Below, piece by piece: positions 6,480 through 15,699 of a stretch of 64,000 nt of DNA. Source of the stretch: Rhizobium sp. RU20A (GTDB taxonomy: Bacteria > Pseudomonadota > Alphaproteobacteria > Rhizobiales > Rhizobiaceae). The notes under the pieces were generated by a model. It was not told the origin of the DNA. It worked only from the letters and a program-made list of their open reading frames with translations, and ran no database searches. The position numbers were made by a program, and so were the translations under genes. Within the stretch, counting starts at the first letter, position 1, and the number at the start of each line of letters is the position of its first letter. The DNA lies in the NCBI RefSeq assembly GCF_900155885.1, contig NZ_FTMB01000005.1, forward strand, positions 204,069 through 268,068, given 5' to 3'.

Positions 6480-9033
6480 AACCCGCAGCGTCGATCTCTC
6501 CAATTGCGATCGGGAGCCCATCCATATTCCGGGCAGCATCCAGCCGCACGGCTTCCTGCTTGCCTGTGACAACTACGGCCAGACGGTGCTGCGCCATTCG
6601 GCCAATGCGCAGGCGATGCTGGGCGTCGGCAGTGCTATCAACGGCCTCGCCTTGCAATCGATCATTGGCGACAGGGCGGCGCATGACGTGCGCAATGCGG
6701 TTGCGACCACCCGCAATCCAGAGCGGCCGGCACTGCTCTTCGCGATAGCCGCGGGCGAGGCAGGTCGGCTGTTCGACATCGCCGTACACCGGCACCTCTC
6801 CACCGTGATCGTCGAATTCGAGCCGCACGATCCGAAGGTGCGCCAACCGCTCTCGCTTGCGCGCGAGATGATCGGTCGGATCAGCGGCGTCACGGATCTT
6901 GCCGTGATGATGCGCGATACGGCGCGGCTCATCCACGGCGCGCTCGGCTATGACCGGGTCATGGTTTACCGGTTCGGCCATGACGGAGCGGGGCAGGTGA
7001 TCGCCGAGAGCAAACGTTCCGATCTCGAGAGTTTCTACGGCCAGTATTTTCCGGCCACCGACATTCCCGCGCAGGCCCGCGCGCTCTACATGCGAAACAC
7101 GATCCGGGTGATCTCGGATGCGCATTTCGAGCGTATTGCGATCTGCCCCGTCGTTGATGCCTCCGGTGAGCCGCTGGACCTGTCCTTCTCGCACCTGCGC
7201 AGCGTTTCGCCGATCCACTGCGAGTATCTGAAGAACATGGGGGTCTCGGCCTCCATGTCGATCTCGATCATCGTGGACGGGCAACTCTGGGGATTGATCG
7301 CCTGTCATCACTATTCGCCGCGCGTACTCTCCATGGCAGAGCGGGTGGCGGCCGAGATGTTCGGCGCCTTCTTCTCGCTGCACCTGCATGCGCTGCAGGA
7401 GAAGACGAAGCTGGAGATGGCGAGCCGGGCACGGCGGTCGCTGGATGCTTTCCTTTCGCTCGCCTCGCATCGTGGCGACATCGCGGATCTTCTTGCAGAA
7501 AACCTCCCGAAGTTTCGCGAACTGATGCCCTGCGACGGGATCGGCCTGTGGGTGGAGGGGATCTGGACGACATCGGGCAGCGCACCGCCCGCCTCGGCAG
7601 TGCCGGCGCTGGCGCGGTTTGCCAGCGGGGTTGCCGACGGCCGGATCTGGGCGACGCATGCGCTCTCCCAGAAGCTCCCCTCGGCGGAGGCCTATTGCCA
7701 GGAGGCGGCGGGCGTCCTCATCGTTCCTCTGTCGCAGATCCCGCGGGACTATCTGTTCTTTTTCCGACGCGAGGTGGTGGAGACGCTGGACTGGGCGGGC
7801 AACCCCGACAAGGTTTACGAGATCGGACCGCTTGGCGACCGCCTGACACCGCGCAGGAGCTTTGCAATCTGGAAGGAACTGGTGCGCCAGCAGGCCAAGC
7901 CCTGGACGGATGCCGACCGCGAGATCGCGGATGCGGTGCGGGCCGCGCTGGTGGAGGTGGTGCTGCGCCACAACGAATTGCTTGCGGAAGAACGCGGCAA
8001 GGCGGATGTGCGCCAGCGCATGCTGAACGAGGAACTGAACCATCGCGTCAAGAACATCCTCGCCATCATCAAATCGCTGGTCGCGCATCCCGTGGCCGAG
8101 GGGCGTAGCCTCAGGGACTATGTCGGCTCCTTGAAGGGCCGTATCCAGGCGCTCGCCTTTGCCCATGACCAGGTGGTGCGCGGTGATGGCGGCGGCATGC
8201 TGGCCGATCTGCTGAATGCGGAGCTAACGCCCTATCGCAGCCAGCAGGCGACGATCTCGCTTTCCGGGCCACAGGTCTGGCTCGATGCACGGGCCTTTTC
8301 CGTCATGGCGCTTGTGCTGCACGAGCTTTCCACCAATGCCGCCAAGTACGGTGCGCTTTCGGCCGAAGGCGGTCGCCTGGCCGTGCATTGGGAGGTGACG
8401 GAAGGGGAGGACTGCGTGATCGAGTGGCAGGAGCGCGGCGGCCCGGCGCCGGGGCGCATTACCCGGCAGGGCTTCGGCACCGTTCTCATCGATCGCAGCA
8501 TCCCCTATGATCTCGGCGGACGCAGCGACGTCCGGTTCGCGCCGGAGGGTCTCGTCGCACGCTTCGTGCTGCCGAGCCGCCACGTGTCGCTGGTGGCGGA
8601 CACGCCGGCTGCCGATCCCGAGGCCGTCGAGGTGCTGGTCGCCACGGACGAGAAATCCCGCCTGAAGGACATTGAGGTTCTGCTTGTCGAGGACCAGATG
8701 CTGATCGCACTCGACGTGGAAGCCATGCTTCTGGAATCCGGTATCGGTGACGTCACCACGGCGGCGTCGGCCGCGTCCGCCCTCAGCCGACTCGAACGGA
8801 TCGCGCCCGACGTTGCGGTGCTCGACGTCAATCTCGGCACCGGGACGTCACTTCCGGTGGCGGAGGAATTGTTCCGCCGCGGCGTGCCATTCGTGTTCGC
8901 GACTGGGTACGGCGAGACCGGTATCATTCCACAGGGTTTCGGCCCGGTGCCGATCGTGCGCAAGCCCTATGATCGCGATGCGCTGCTGGCGGCACTGCTA
9001 CAGGTGATGGCGCCGACCGACGCTGATGCGTGA
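6472..9033 (+). CDS. bphP: Bacteriophytochrome hybrid: PAS-GAF-PHY, HWE histidine kinase, receiver
   Basis: An 853-residue red/far-red photoreceptor kinase. Cys12 (DLSNCDREPIH) is the bacteriophytochrome biliverdin attachment site, followed by IPGSIQPHG of the PAS domain. The GAF domain holds FPATDIPAQARALY and the PHY domain covers roughly residues 325-500. The kinase is of the HWE class: phospho-acceptor H524 in LNHRVKNI, N-box LHELSTNAAKYG, and W-x-E in VIEWQERGGP. A receiver domain (about residues 735-850) is fused at the C terminus with phospho-acceptor Asp785 (LDVNLG) and KPYD near the end. The ATG at 6472 lies inside the heme oxygenase gene; a longer frame upstream is a shadow. No separate response regulator gene is adjacent. 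Confidence 0.93.
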   Translation: MHETRSVDLSNCDREPIHIPGSIQPHGFLLACDNYGQTVLRHSANAQAMLGVGSAINGLALQSIIGDRAAHDVRNAVATTRNPERPALLFAIAAGEAGRLFDIAVHRHLSTVIVEFEPHDPKVRQPLSLAREMIGRISGVTDLAVMMRDTARLIHGALGYDRVMVYRFGHDGAGQVIAESKRSDLESFYGQYFPATDIPAQARALYMRNTIRVISDAHFERIAICPVVDASGEPLDLSFSHLRSVSPIHCEYLKNMGVSASMSISIIVDGQLWGLIACHHYSPRVLSMAERVAAEMFGAFFSLHLHALQEKTKLEMASRARRSLDAFLSLASHRGDIADLLAENLPKFRELMPCDGIGLWVEGIWTTSGSAPPASAVPALARFASGVADGRIWATHALSQKLPSAEAYCQEAAGVLIVPLSQIPRDYLFFFRREVVETLDWAGNPDKVYEIGPLGDRLTPRRSFAIWKELVRQQAKPWTDADREIADAVRAALVEVVLRHNELLAEERGKADVRQRMLNEELNHRVKNILAIIKSLVAHPVAEGRSLRDYVGSLKGRIQALAFAHDQVVRGDGGGMLADLLNAELTPYRSQQATISLSGPQVWLDARAFSVMALVLHELSTNAAKYGALSAEGGRLAVHWEVTEGEDCVIEWQERGGPAPGRITRQGFGTVLIDRSIPYDLGGRSDVRFAPEGLVARFVLPSRHVSLVADTPAADPEAVEVLVATDEKSRLKDIEVLLVEDQMLIALDVEAMLLESGIGDVTTAASAASALSRLERIAPDVAVLDVNLGTGTSLPVAEELFRRGVPFVFATGYGETGIIPQGFGPVPIVRKPYDRDALLAALLQVMAPTDADA

Positions 9034-9262
9034 CGCTTTTCTTGGTGAAGGTGGGTGACGGGTGCAGTCAACGCTTTGACCATGGTCGCGCATTGCGCTA
9101 TAGGGCGAACAACGGGTGAGAGCCCCGGCCGTCCGCAAGCGTGTGCAGCGCTGTGGTGAAGCTCTTCGATATGGTCTCCGGTTTCTCATGTTCAGCATGT
9201 CGCCGATGGCAACGCGGACTCCCCTCGCAAAACCGACATGCGATGACAGGAGTACCGATCCG

Positions 9263-9712
9263 ATGTCCGCACCTTTTCGAAAACCGCTTCCATCCCTTGA
9301 CGGCCTGAAAGATCAGGCCAAACGCCTGCGCGCTGCCATTGGCGCTGAGGGCCAGTCCATCAGCCATTCGCGTGCGCTGGAGCTTGTCGCCGCGCAGCAT
9401 GGTTACCGTGACTGGAACACCATCCACGCGGCCGCCGGTAACCGGCCGGTCTTCGATCCCATGGTGTTGGGATCGCGGGTGGAGGGCCACTATCTCGGCC
9501 AGCCCTTCGTCGCCTCTGTGCTTGGCGTGCAGATGTTGGGCCAAGACCCCGCGCGCTACCGGCTGACCCTGCATTTCGATAGCCCGGTCGATGTCGTAAC
9601 GTTCGAAAGCTTCTCGGCTTTTCGCCAGCGCGTTCATTGCACGGTGGACGAGACAGGGCGCACATTCGAGAAAACCTCGAACGGCCGGCCGCAGGTGGAA
9701 CTCAGCTGGTAA
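9263..9712 (+). CDS. Glyoxalase-superfamily-related protein
   Basis: A 149-residue protein. The N-terminal part (LDGLKDQAKRLRAAIGAEGQSISHSRALELVAAQHGYRDWNTIHA) is the short helical domain found in glyoxalase-related proteins and is shared with some toxin-resistance and plasmid-borne proteins. The rest (LGSRVEGHYLGQPFVASVLGV onward) looks like a small beta-rich binding domain. CAGGAG at 9247-9252 supports the ATG at 9263. In-frame ATGs upstream (9188, 9206) lack ribosome sites. The biochemical role is unknown. It stands alone, with the WD40 gene converging on it. Confidence 0.65.
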   Translation: MSAPFRKPLPSLDGLKDQAKRLRAAIGAEGQSISHSRALELVAAQHGYRDWNTIHAAAGNRPVFDPMVLGSRVEGHYLGQPFVASVLGVQMLGQDPARYRLTLHFDSPVDVVTFESFSAFRQRVHCTVDETGRTFEKTSNGRPQVELSW

Positions 9713-9756
9713 AACTGCCGGTCGCCGGGGAGCTCCGCTCTCCGGCCCACTCTCCC

Positions 9757-10746
9757 TCAGGCGGAGATATCGACCAGGCCGCAATCTCCGGCTTCCGAGC
9801 CGAAAACGAGGCGCTTGCCGTCGCGGCTCCAGCTCATGGCAGTGATGGCACCCTTTCCGGGGCGCCTCAGCAGCACTTCCTTGCTGTCGGCCATACGGGC
9901 CGCGAGGATCATGCCGTCCTGGTAGCCGATCGCGACGATCTCTTCGGCGGGGTGGCAAGCCACGCAGGTGACCATGATGTTGGCGCGGGTTCCAAGTTCC
10001 AGCGGCGCCTTGCCCATCGGTCCGTCCTTGCCCTGGAAGGGCCAGACGATGGCGGCTGGGGCACCTGAAGAGGCCAGCCATTTTCCCTTCACGGACCAGG
10101 ACAGCGACTTCACCTTGGCCGGGTAGCCGGTCATGCGCATGTGACGGTTATCGCCGCCCGGCTTGCCCTCGAGCTTCCAGCCATGCAGCGCGTTCTCCTG
10201 CATGGAGGTGACGACGAAGCGGTTGTCGGGTGAAAAGGTGATGCCGTTATGGGCACCCTTCCATTCGAGATCGACAGGCTGACCGGTGGTCGCGACCCAA
10301 TGGAGGGACGCGCCATTGTAGCGGGCAAGCCCGATGCGCAGGCCTTTCGGCGCGAAATCGATGCCCTCGATGGTGCGCTCTTCGCTGAACTCCTTCACCG
10401 TGCCATCGGCGAGGCGCACATGGGCCGTCTTGCCATAGGCATAGGCGACGGCGCCCTGCGGGCCGGCGGCGACCTTGGCGATCCACTTGCGGGGAACGCA
10501 GGCAAGTTCCGTCAGGCTGCCATCGGCGGCCAGGCGCATGACGCGGCCATCCTCGCCGCCCGTCACCAGCGTCTCGCTCGGGATGTCCTTCACCGCCGTC
10601 AGCAGGCCGTCATGGGCGGCTTGCGTCTTCTGGCCGTGGTCGAGCCGGTGGATCTCTCCGCTGGCGGAGGCAAAGACGGGTGTCTCTCCCAGAAAGACGG
10701 CTGCGACGACATGGCCGTCGAGATCGAGCGGTGCAACGGTGGGCAT
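9757..10746 (-). CDS. WD40 repeat beta-propeller protein
   Basis: A 329-residue protein of repeated blades. Recognisable blade ends include ETLVTGGEDGRVMRLAADG, DNRFVVTSMQENALHGWKLEG, KWLASSGAPAAIVWPFQG and EEIVAIGYQDGMILAARMAD. There is no signal peptide, so it is cytoplasmic and probably a scaffold. It is downstream of the His-rich CobW GTPase gene on the same strand with a gap of about 105 bp. The same pairing is common in rhizobia, suggesting a joint role in metal delivery. That role is inference from neighbourhood. Confidence 0.8.
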   Translation of the reverse strand: MPTVAPLDLDGHVVAAVFLGETPVFASASGEIHRLDHGQKTQAAHDGLLTAVKDIPSETLVTGGEDGRVMRLAADGSLTELACVPRKWIAKVAAGPQGAVAYAYGKTAHVRLADGTVKEFSEERTIEGIDFAPKGLRIGLARYNGASLHWVATTGQPVDLEWKGAHNGITFSPDNRFVVTSMQENALHGWKLEGKPGGDNRHMRMTGYPAKVKSLSWSVKGKWLASSGAPAAIVWPFQGKDGPMGKAPLELGTRANIMVTCVACHPAEEIVAIGYQDGMILAARMADSKEVLLRRPGKGAITAMSWSRDGKRLVFGSEAGDCGLVDISA

Positions 10747-10851
10747 CAGGCAATTCCGGGATCTGCGGGTCGATCCCCGCGCATGCGGGGGCGGGGCGTT
10801 GATGGAGGACGACCGGCGCAGGAGGCCCGCGCCGGCCGTATCGATCGGCGG

Positions 10852-11973
10852 TCAGTTCGGCTTGACTTCGCAGGCCTTGAAGGTGCGTTCCAGCTTTTCG
10901 CGGTCGAGTTCGCGGCCGATGAAGACAAGGCGGCTTTCGCGCTTCTCGCCATCCTTCCACGGGCGCTGGTGATCGCCTTCGATGATCATGTGCACGCCCT
11001 GCACGACGTAGCGCTCGGCGTCGCCGGCAAAGGCGATGATGCCCTTGAGGCGCAGGATGTTCGGGCCGTCCGTCTGGGTGATCTTCTGGATCCAGGGGAA
11101 GAAGCGGTCCGGGTTCATCTCGCCGCCCCGCAGCGACACCGACTGCACCGTCACGTCATGGATGTCGGAGGGCGCATGGTCATGGTTATGATGGTCGTGA
11201 TCGTGGCCATGGTGGTGATCATGACCGTGATCGTGATGATGGTGGTCATGGCCGTGGTGGTGATGGTCGTGGTCACAATCCGGGCCGCAAACATGGTCGT
11301 GATCGTGGTGATCATGGTCGAGGAAGTGCGGGTCGTTTTCCAGTGCGCGATCGAGGTTGAAGGCGCCCTGGTCGAGAACCTTGGTAAGATCGACGTTGGA
11401 GCGCTCGGTGCGGTGGATGCGGGCCGTCGGGTTGATGGCGCGGATGGTCGCTTCGACGCGGGCAAGTTCTTCCGGCGTGACGAGGTCGGTCTTGTTGAGC
11501 AGCACGACATCGGCAAAGGCGATCTGGTCTTCGGCCTCGCGGCTGTCCTTCAGGCGCAGCATCAGGTGCTTGGCATCGACGAGGGTGACGACGGCGTCGA
11601 GTTCGGTCTTGGCGCGCACGTCGTCGTCCATGAAGAAGGTCTGCGCGACCGGCACGGGGTCGGCAAGGCCGGTGGTTTCGACGATGATGGCATCGAAGCG
11701 GCCCGGACGGCGCATCAGGCCTTCCACGACCCGGATCAGGTCGCCGCGCACCGTACAGCAGATGCAGCCATTGTTCATCTCGTAGATTTCTTCATCCGAC
11801 TCGACGATCAGGTCGTTGTCGATGCCGATCTCGCCAAACTCGTTGACGATGACCGCATATTTGCGGCCATGGTTTTCGGTCAGGATGCGGTTCAGCAGCG
11901 TGGTCTTGCCGGCGCCGAGATAGCCGGTGAGAACGGTGACGGGAATGGGCTTTGCAGCCACGGCTTCGGTCAT
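10852..11973 (-). CDS. CobW/COG0523 family GTPase with His-rich metal-binding segment
   Basis: A 373-residue G3E GTPase. Walker A is GYLGAGKT (residues 17-24), the family metal site C-x-C-C is C70-I-C72-C73, and NKTD is the guanine motif. Between the two domains, about residues 218-271, is an extreme His/Asp-rich stretch with a CGPDC pair, which should bind Zn or Ni. The C-terminal CobW domain follows (from about FFPWIQKI). GAGG at the right distance supports the ATG at 11973, not the longer frame to 12054. COG0523 proteins act as metallochaperones, often for zinc under limitation, or for cobalt or nickel in cofactor assembly. The creatininase (a metalloenzyme family) is just upstream on the same strand, a possible client. 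Confidence 0.85.
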   Translation of the reverse strand: MTEAVAAKPIPVTVLTGYLGAGKTTLLNRILTENHGRKYAVIVNEFGEIGIDNDLIVESDEEIYEMNNGCICCTVRGDLIRVVEGLMRRPGRFDAIIVETTGLADPVPVAQTFFMDDDVRAKTELDAVVTLVDAKHLMLRLKDSREAEDQIAFADVVLLNKTDLVTPEELARVEATIRAINPTARIHRTERSNVDLTKVLDQGAFNLDRALENDPHFLDHDHHDHDHVCGPDCDHDHHHHGHDHHHHDHGHDHHHGHDHDHHNHDHAPSDIHDVTVQSVSLRGGEMNPDRFFPWIQKITQTDGPNILRLKGIIAFAGDAERYVVQGVHMIIEGDHQRPWKDGEKRESRLVFIGRELDREKLERTFKACEVKPN

Positions 11974-12050
11974 GGGGGAACCTCGCGAAACAGATTGCCG
12001 GTCGCGGACGCGCCGACGGCTGCCTCCATATATGCCTTCCGTCCTTGATA

Positions 12051-12872
12051 TCAAAGAGGCTTCGTCAGCGCCTCGACATCGAAAGCATGCACGTCTTCCA
12101 GAAGCTCGGTGATGCCCTTCAGCGCGTGGGCGAGGAGGGTTTCGCCGCGTTCGGCGGTGGCGGCGGCGGCATTGCCGGAGGCGCCTTGGGGGTTGAGGTC
12201 GCGCATGCGCCAGCCGAAAGCGTGCGGGCCGTAGGCGCGCAGGTGCTTGAATCGGCGAGCAAAGTCAGCCTGGTTCGAGGAGAAAGCCGCCAGCTTTTCG
12301 CGATGCACCCTGTCCGGGTGAAGCGCCAGCATGACGGAGGTCTCGATGTCGCCGGCGTGGATATCGATCGCCTTGTCTTCAGGCGCGATCCATCCGTCGG
12401 GCTGGCCAAAGCGGGTCCAGCTTGTGGCCACCGCCAGCATGTCGAAGCGGATGCGGGCCTCGGTGGTGACGATGGTCATCAGGGGTGAATTGCCGCCATG
12501 GGCATTCAGCATCACGAATTTGCGCACGCCCTGGTCTGCAAGGTCGCCGGCGATGCCGAGCCAGCGGTCGATCGCATCCTGCCAGGTCAGCGTCAGGGTG
12601 CCGGCCACGTCCATATGCTCGACGGAGTAGCCGACGGGCTCGACCGGGAGAAAGGTGACGGGCAGATCTGCGGGCAGGGAGGCCGCGAGGCGCGTGACAA
12701 TGCCCTGTGCGATCAGCGTGTCCGTCTCGAAGGGGAGATGGGGGCCGTGCTGCTCGTGGGCGCCGAGCGGCAGCACGACGATCCAGTCGCGGCGTGCCTC
12801 CGGCGGCAGGTCGGCCGCATTGTCATGCCAGAAACGGCGGGGTAGCGGATGTTGGCCGGTCGCTCCGTTCAC
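12051..12872 (-). CDS. Creatininase family amidohydrolase
   Basis: A protein of about 273 residues with the family metal-binding motifs [18 protein letters not shown] (near the N terminus), the central E-x-x-D/H region, [10 protein letters not shown], and [13 protein letters not shown]. Creatininase-fold enzymes hydrolyse cyclic amides or formamides using two metals (Zn/Mn). I chose the GTG at 12872 because GAGG lies six bases upstream; an in-frame ATG at 12917 has no ribosome site and lies in the intergenic space before the divergent MarR gene. It is 77 bp upstream of the CobW gene on the same strand. The substrate is unknown. Confidence 0.82.
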   Translation of the reverse strand: MNGATGQHPLPRRFWHDNAADLPPEARRDWIVVLPLGAHEQHGPHLPFETDTLIAQGIVTRLAASLPADLPVTFLPVEPVGYSVEHMDVAGTLTLTWQDAIDRWLGIAGDLADQGVRKFVMLNAHGGNSPLMTIVTTEARIRFDMLAVATSWTRFGQPDGWIAPEDKAIDIHAGDIETSVMLALHPDRVHREKLAAFSSNQADFARRFKHLRAYGPHAFGWRMRDLNPQGASGNAAAATAERGETLLAHALKGITELLEDVHAFDVEALTKPL

Positions 12873-12960
12873 CCTTCGCCTCGCTCCGTCTTGCGGCTGA
12901 TAACATAACTGAGTCATATGGGATAAGGCACAGCGGTGCAAATCGTTTGGCGGAGGCAGC

Positions 12961-13473
12961 ATGGGCAAGAAAAACAAGGCCGAGAAGAAGGCCAAGGGCG
13001 AGAAGGACAAGAAGCGCAAGCTCGTGGACCTTGACGCCGGCACGCCCGATGTGTGCGCCATGATCGTGCAGGCGGCGCGCTCGATGCGCACCGTCCAGTC
13101 GCGCAATCTTCTCGACAGCGGCCTTTATGCCGGGCAGGACGGCGTGATGATGGCGCTGGCGGAGACGGACGGGCTGACGGCCGGCGTGCTGGCCGCAAAG
13201 CTGGGCGTCAAGGCGCCGACCATGACGCGCACCATTGGCCGCATGGAAGCGCAAGGCTTTCTCGAACGCCGTGCCGATGAAGAGGATGCGCGCCTGACGA
13301 AGGTCTACCTCACGGAAACCGGCCGCGCCCTGTTGCAGCAGATTGCCGACGCCGCCAGCGCCTCGGAAAAGCTTGCCGTGGATGGCCTCAGCGAAAAGCA
13401 GGTGAAGACGCTGACCAAGCTTCTGCGCGTCGTCGATCGCAATCTTCAAGGACATGCCGCCGCGGCGGAGTGA
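12961..13473 (+). CDS. MarR family transcriptional regulator
   Basis: A 170-residue winged-helix regulator. The DNA-recognition part is LTAGVLAAKLGVKAPTMTRTIGRMEAQGFLERRADEEDARLTKVYLTETG, with the usual D-x-R-x-x-x-V/L wing. An unusual feature is a lysine-rich N-terminal tail of about 20 residues (KKNKAEKKAKGEKDKKRK) that may add nonspecific DNA affinity. GGAGGCAGC precedes the ATG. It is divergent from the creatininase gene, which it probably controls. Confidence 0.88.
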   Translation: MGKKNKAEKKAKGEKDKKRKLVDLDAGTPDVCAMIVQAARSMRTVQSRNLLDSGLYAGQDGVMMALAETDGLTAGVLAAKLGVKAPTMTRTIGRMEAQGFLERRADEEDARLTKVYLTETGRALLQQIADAASASEKLAVDGLSEKQVKTLTKLLRVVDRNLQGHAAAAE

Positions 13474-13553
13474 CCTGGCCACGCTCAACTGCCCCTCAAT
13501 CCCGTTTTGACCGCAGGCTTCAGTGCGCTTCCCCTGCGGAGGCGCCGAAGCCC

Positions 13554-13596
13554 TTGACAAAGCGCACATTGCCATTCTTTTTTAAAGTCTTTAAAA
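13554..13596 (+). promoter_or_regulatory. Promoter and LacI-type operator of the LacI regulator gene
   Basis: A consensus -35 TTGACA (13554-13559) is followed by the perfect inverted repeat TTTTAAAG-T-CTTTAAAA (13580-13596). The repeat falls over the expected -10 and start region. The gene behind it encodes a LacI-family repressor, whose operators are palindromes of this size, so autorepression is the natural reading. Confidence 0.6.
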
Positions 13597-13632
13597 GAAA
13601 TTAAATCAGAAGGCCTGGGGAGGCAGCACTGC

Positions 13633-14652
13633 ATGGCGCAAAAGGTGAAGCTCTCGACGATCGCCGATACGCTCGGCGTGTCGACGGCAACGGTGTCGCT
13701 CGCGCTTCGCGACAGTCCGCTGGTGGCGGCGGCGACGCGGGATCGCATCAAGGAGCAGGCCCGAGCCCTCGGCTACATCTACAACCGCCGCGCTGCCAGC
13801 CTGCGCACCTCGCGTTCCGGCATCATCGGCGTCGTCGTGCACGACATCATGAATCCCTTTTACGGGGAAATCCTGAAGGCCATCGAGACCGAGCTTGACC
13901 GGGATCGGCAGACTTTCATTCTCTCCAACCATTACGACAGCGTCGACAAGCAGCGTGTCTTCATCGAGACACTGCTGCAGCTCGGCGGGGACGGCGTGAT
14001 CATGTCGCCGGCGATCGGCACGCCGCCAGAGGACATCCAACTGGCCGAGGCCAACGGCATGCCGGCGATTTTGATCGCCCGCTCCATCGACAGCGTGGAC
14101 GTGCCGATCTTTCGCGGTGATGACTCCTATGGCATTTCGCTCGCCACGAACCATCTGATCGGGCTCGGTCATCGCTGCATCGCCATGGTCGGCGGCACCG
14201 ACCAGACCTCGACAGGCCGCGACCGCTACCAGGGCTACGTGAACGCGCTTCGCAAGGCCAACATCGAGGTGGACCCGGAACTGCGCATTCCCGGCCCCCG
14301 CTCCAAGCAGGGTGGCTTCGAGGCGGCGGTGCATCTGCTGTCGCTGCCACAAAAGCCGACCGCCGTGGTGTGCTGGAACGATCTCGTCGCCATCGGCATG
14401 ATGAACGGCATCGCGCGCGCCGGGCTGGTGCCGGGTCAGGACGTTTCCGTCACCGGTTACGACGACCTTGAGGAGGCCTCGATCGCAACGCCGGCGCTGA
14501 CGACCGTGTGGAACGGGCAGGCGGAGGTCGGCCGCAGCGCGGCGCGCGCGCTTCTCGACAAGCTGTCCGGCAGCCACGAGCCGGATGGCATTCATCTCAT
14601 CAAGCCGGAAATGCGCATCCGCCAGTCCACCGGCCCGCTCCGGCCACGCTGA
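13633..14652 (+). CDS. LacI family transcriptional regulator
   Basis: A 339-residue repressor with an N-terminal helix-turn-helix (KLSTIADTLGVSTATVSLALRD, residues 4-25), hinge helix LGYIYNRRAASLRT, and a periplasmic-binding-like ligand domain (GIIGVVVHDIMNPFYGEIL onward). GGGGAGG lies ahead of the ATG. The 2-hydroxyacid dehydrogenase gene starts 34 bp after its stop, so both are one operon. It probably senses a sugar acid or related metabolite. It is unlikely to be a global regulator because it is paired with a single enzyme. Confidence 0.92.
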   Translation: MAQKVKLSTIADTLGVSTATVSLALRDSPLVAAATRDRIKEQARALGYIYNRRAASLRTSRSGIIGVVVHDIMNPFYGEILKAIETELDRDRQTFILSNHYDSVDKQRVFIETLLQLGGDGVIMSPAIGTPPEDIQLAEANGMPAILIARSIDSVDVPIFRGDDSYGISLATNHLIGLGHRCIAMVGGTDQTSTGRDRYQGYVNALRKANIEVDPELRIPGPRSKQGGFEAAVHLLSLPQKPTAVVCWNDLVAIGMMNGIARAGLVPGQDVSVTGYDDLEEASIATPALTTVWNGQAEVGRSAARALLDKLSGSHEPDGIHLIKPEMRIRQSTGPLRPR

Positions 14653-14686
14653 GCCGCCCATTTTTCGCTTCCCCAAGGTTTCCGTC

Positions 14687-15658
14687 ATGTCTGCATCCAC
14701 CGATCGTCCCGTCATCGTCGTCCCCGGCAAGATCCATCCGCATGTGATTGCGCGGCTATCGGATCGCTTCGAGGTGGTGACCGGCATTGGCGAGCCGGCC
14801 GCGGTAACGGCGGATCTGGCCGAACGCGCCATCGGCATCGCGCTGCAGGGCCGGCTTCAGCCGGAGCTTCTTGGCGCGCTTCCGAAGGTCGAGATCATCG
14901 GCAATTTCGGCGTCGGTTATGACGGCGTGGATACGTCGGATGCGGCCGCGCGCGGCGTTGTCGTCACCCACACGCCGGATGTTCTGAACGAGGAAGTGGC
15001 CGACACGACGATCGGCCTGCTGCTATCGACGCTGCGGGAATTCTCCTCCGCCGAGCGCTGGCTGCGCGCCGGTCGCTGGGCGGGCGAGGGCGCCTATCCG
15101 CTGACACCCCTGACGCTGCGGGGCCGCACAGTCGGTCTCTACGGGATCGGCCGGATCGGCCAGGCCATTGTGCGCCGGCTCGAAGGCTTCGGGGTGAGTA
15201 TCGCCTATCACAGCCGCTCCGAGCGCAAGGCGCTGCCCTACCGCTGGTATGCGACGCTCCTCGATCTTGCCGCTGCCGTGGACACGCTGGTGGTGATCGT
15301 GCCCGGTACGGAGGAGACCCGCCGCACCGTGAATGCCGACGTACTGAGGGCACTCGGCCCGACCGGTGTGCTGATCAATGTCGGACGCGGGACGACCGTT
15401 GACGAGCCGGCGCTGATCGAGGCATTGCGGGACAGAACGATCGCTGCGGCGGGCCTTGATGTCTTCGAGGATGAACCGCACGTTCCGCAGGCCCTGATCG
15501 ACCTGCCGAACGCGGTGCTGCTGCCGCATGTCGGCTCCGCCTCGGTCGCGACGCGCCAGGCCATGGCCGATCTCGTGGCCGACAATATTCTGAGCTGGTT
15601 CGACAAGGGCGAGGCCCTGACGCCGGTGCCGGAGACGCCGTTCACGCGAAAGACATAA
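14687..15658 (+). CDS. D-isomer-specific 2-hydroxyacid dehydrogenase
   Basis: A 323-residue NAD(P)-dependent dehydrogenase. The nucleotide loop is GLYGIGRIGQAIVRRLEGFG. Catalytic residues are seen as R in INVGRGTTVDEPAL, E in GLDVFEDEPHVP, and H in LLPHVGSAS. It probably reduces glyoxylate or hydroxypyruvate, or acts on a related 2-ketoacid. AAGG eight bases upstream supports the ATG at 14687; the frame further up overlaps the LacI gene. Regulation by the upstream LacI protein is likely. Confidence 0.9.
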   Translation: MSASTDRPVIVVPGKIHPHVIARLSDRFEVVTGIGEPAAVTADLAERAIGIALQGRLQPELLGALPKVEIIGNFGVGYDGVDTSDAAARGVVVTHTPDVLNEEVADTTIGLLLSTLREFSSAERWLRAGRWAGEGAYPLTPLTLRGRTVGLYGIGRIGQAIVRRLEGFGVSIAYHSRSERKALPYRWYATLLDLAAAVDTLVVIVPGTEETRRTVNADVLRALGPTGVLINVGRGTTVDEPALIEALRDRTIAAAGLDVFEDEPHVPQALIDLPNAVLLPHVGSASVATRQAMADLVADNILSWFDKGEALTPVPETPFTRKT

Positions 15659-15681
15659 GGCCGGCGGTTTTCTTCCGGCCT
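15658..15681. terminator. Terminator hairpin between convergent genes
   Basis: AGGCCGG (15658-15664) pairs with CCGGCCT (15675-15681). The loop contains TTTT and it lies in the 41-bp gap between the convergent dehydrogenase and C26 peptidase genes, so it may serve both strands. The T tract after the stem is poor. Confidence 0.5.
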
Positions 15682-15699
15682 CACAAGTGTGGTTGTTCG

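Noticed and set aside
11151..11516. Thr/Ile/Met-repeat protein on the minus strand in the CobW gene
   Set aside because: It is the His-codon repeat of the CobW metal-binding region read in another frame.
11974..12050. Possible Zur box upstream of the CobW gene
   Set aside because: I looked for the alphaproteobacterial Zur palindrome and saw no convincing match in this gap.
12045..12054. TTGATATCAA, the same core as in the MarR operator at 49038
   Set aside because: It lies across the end of the creatininase gene, the extended arms do not match, and a 10-bp core can occur by chance.
12873..12960. CATA...TATG pseudo-palindrome between the creatininase and MarR genes
   Set aside because: Only the outer four bases pair; too weak to call an operator, although one is expected here.
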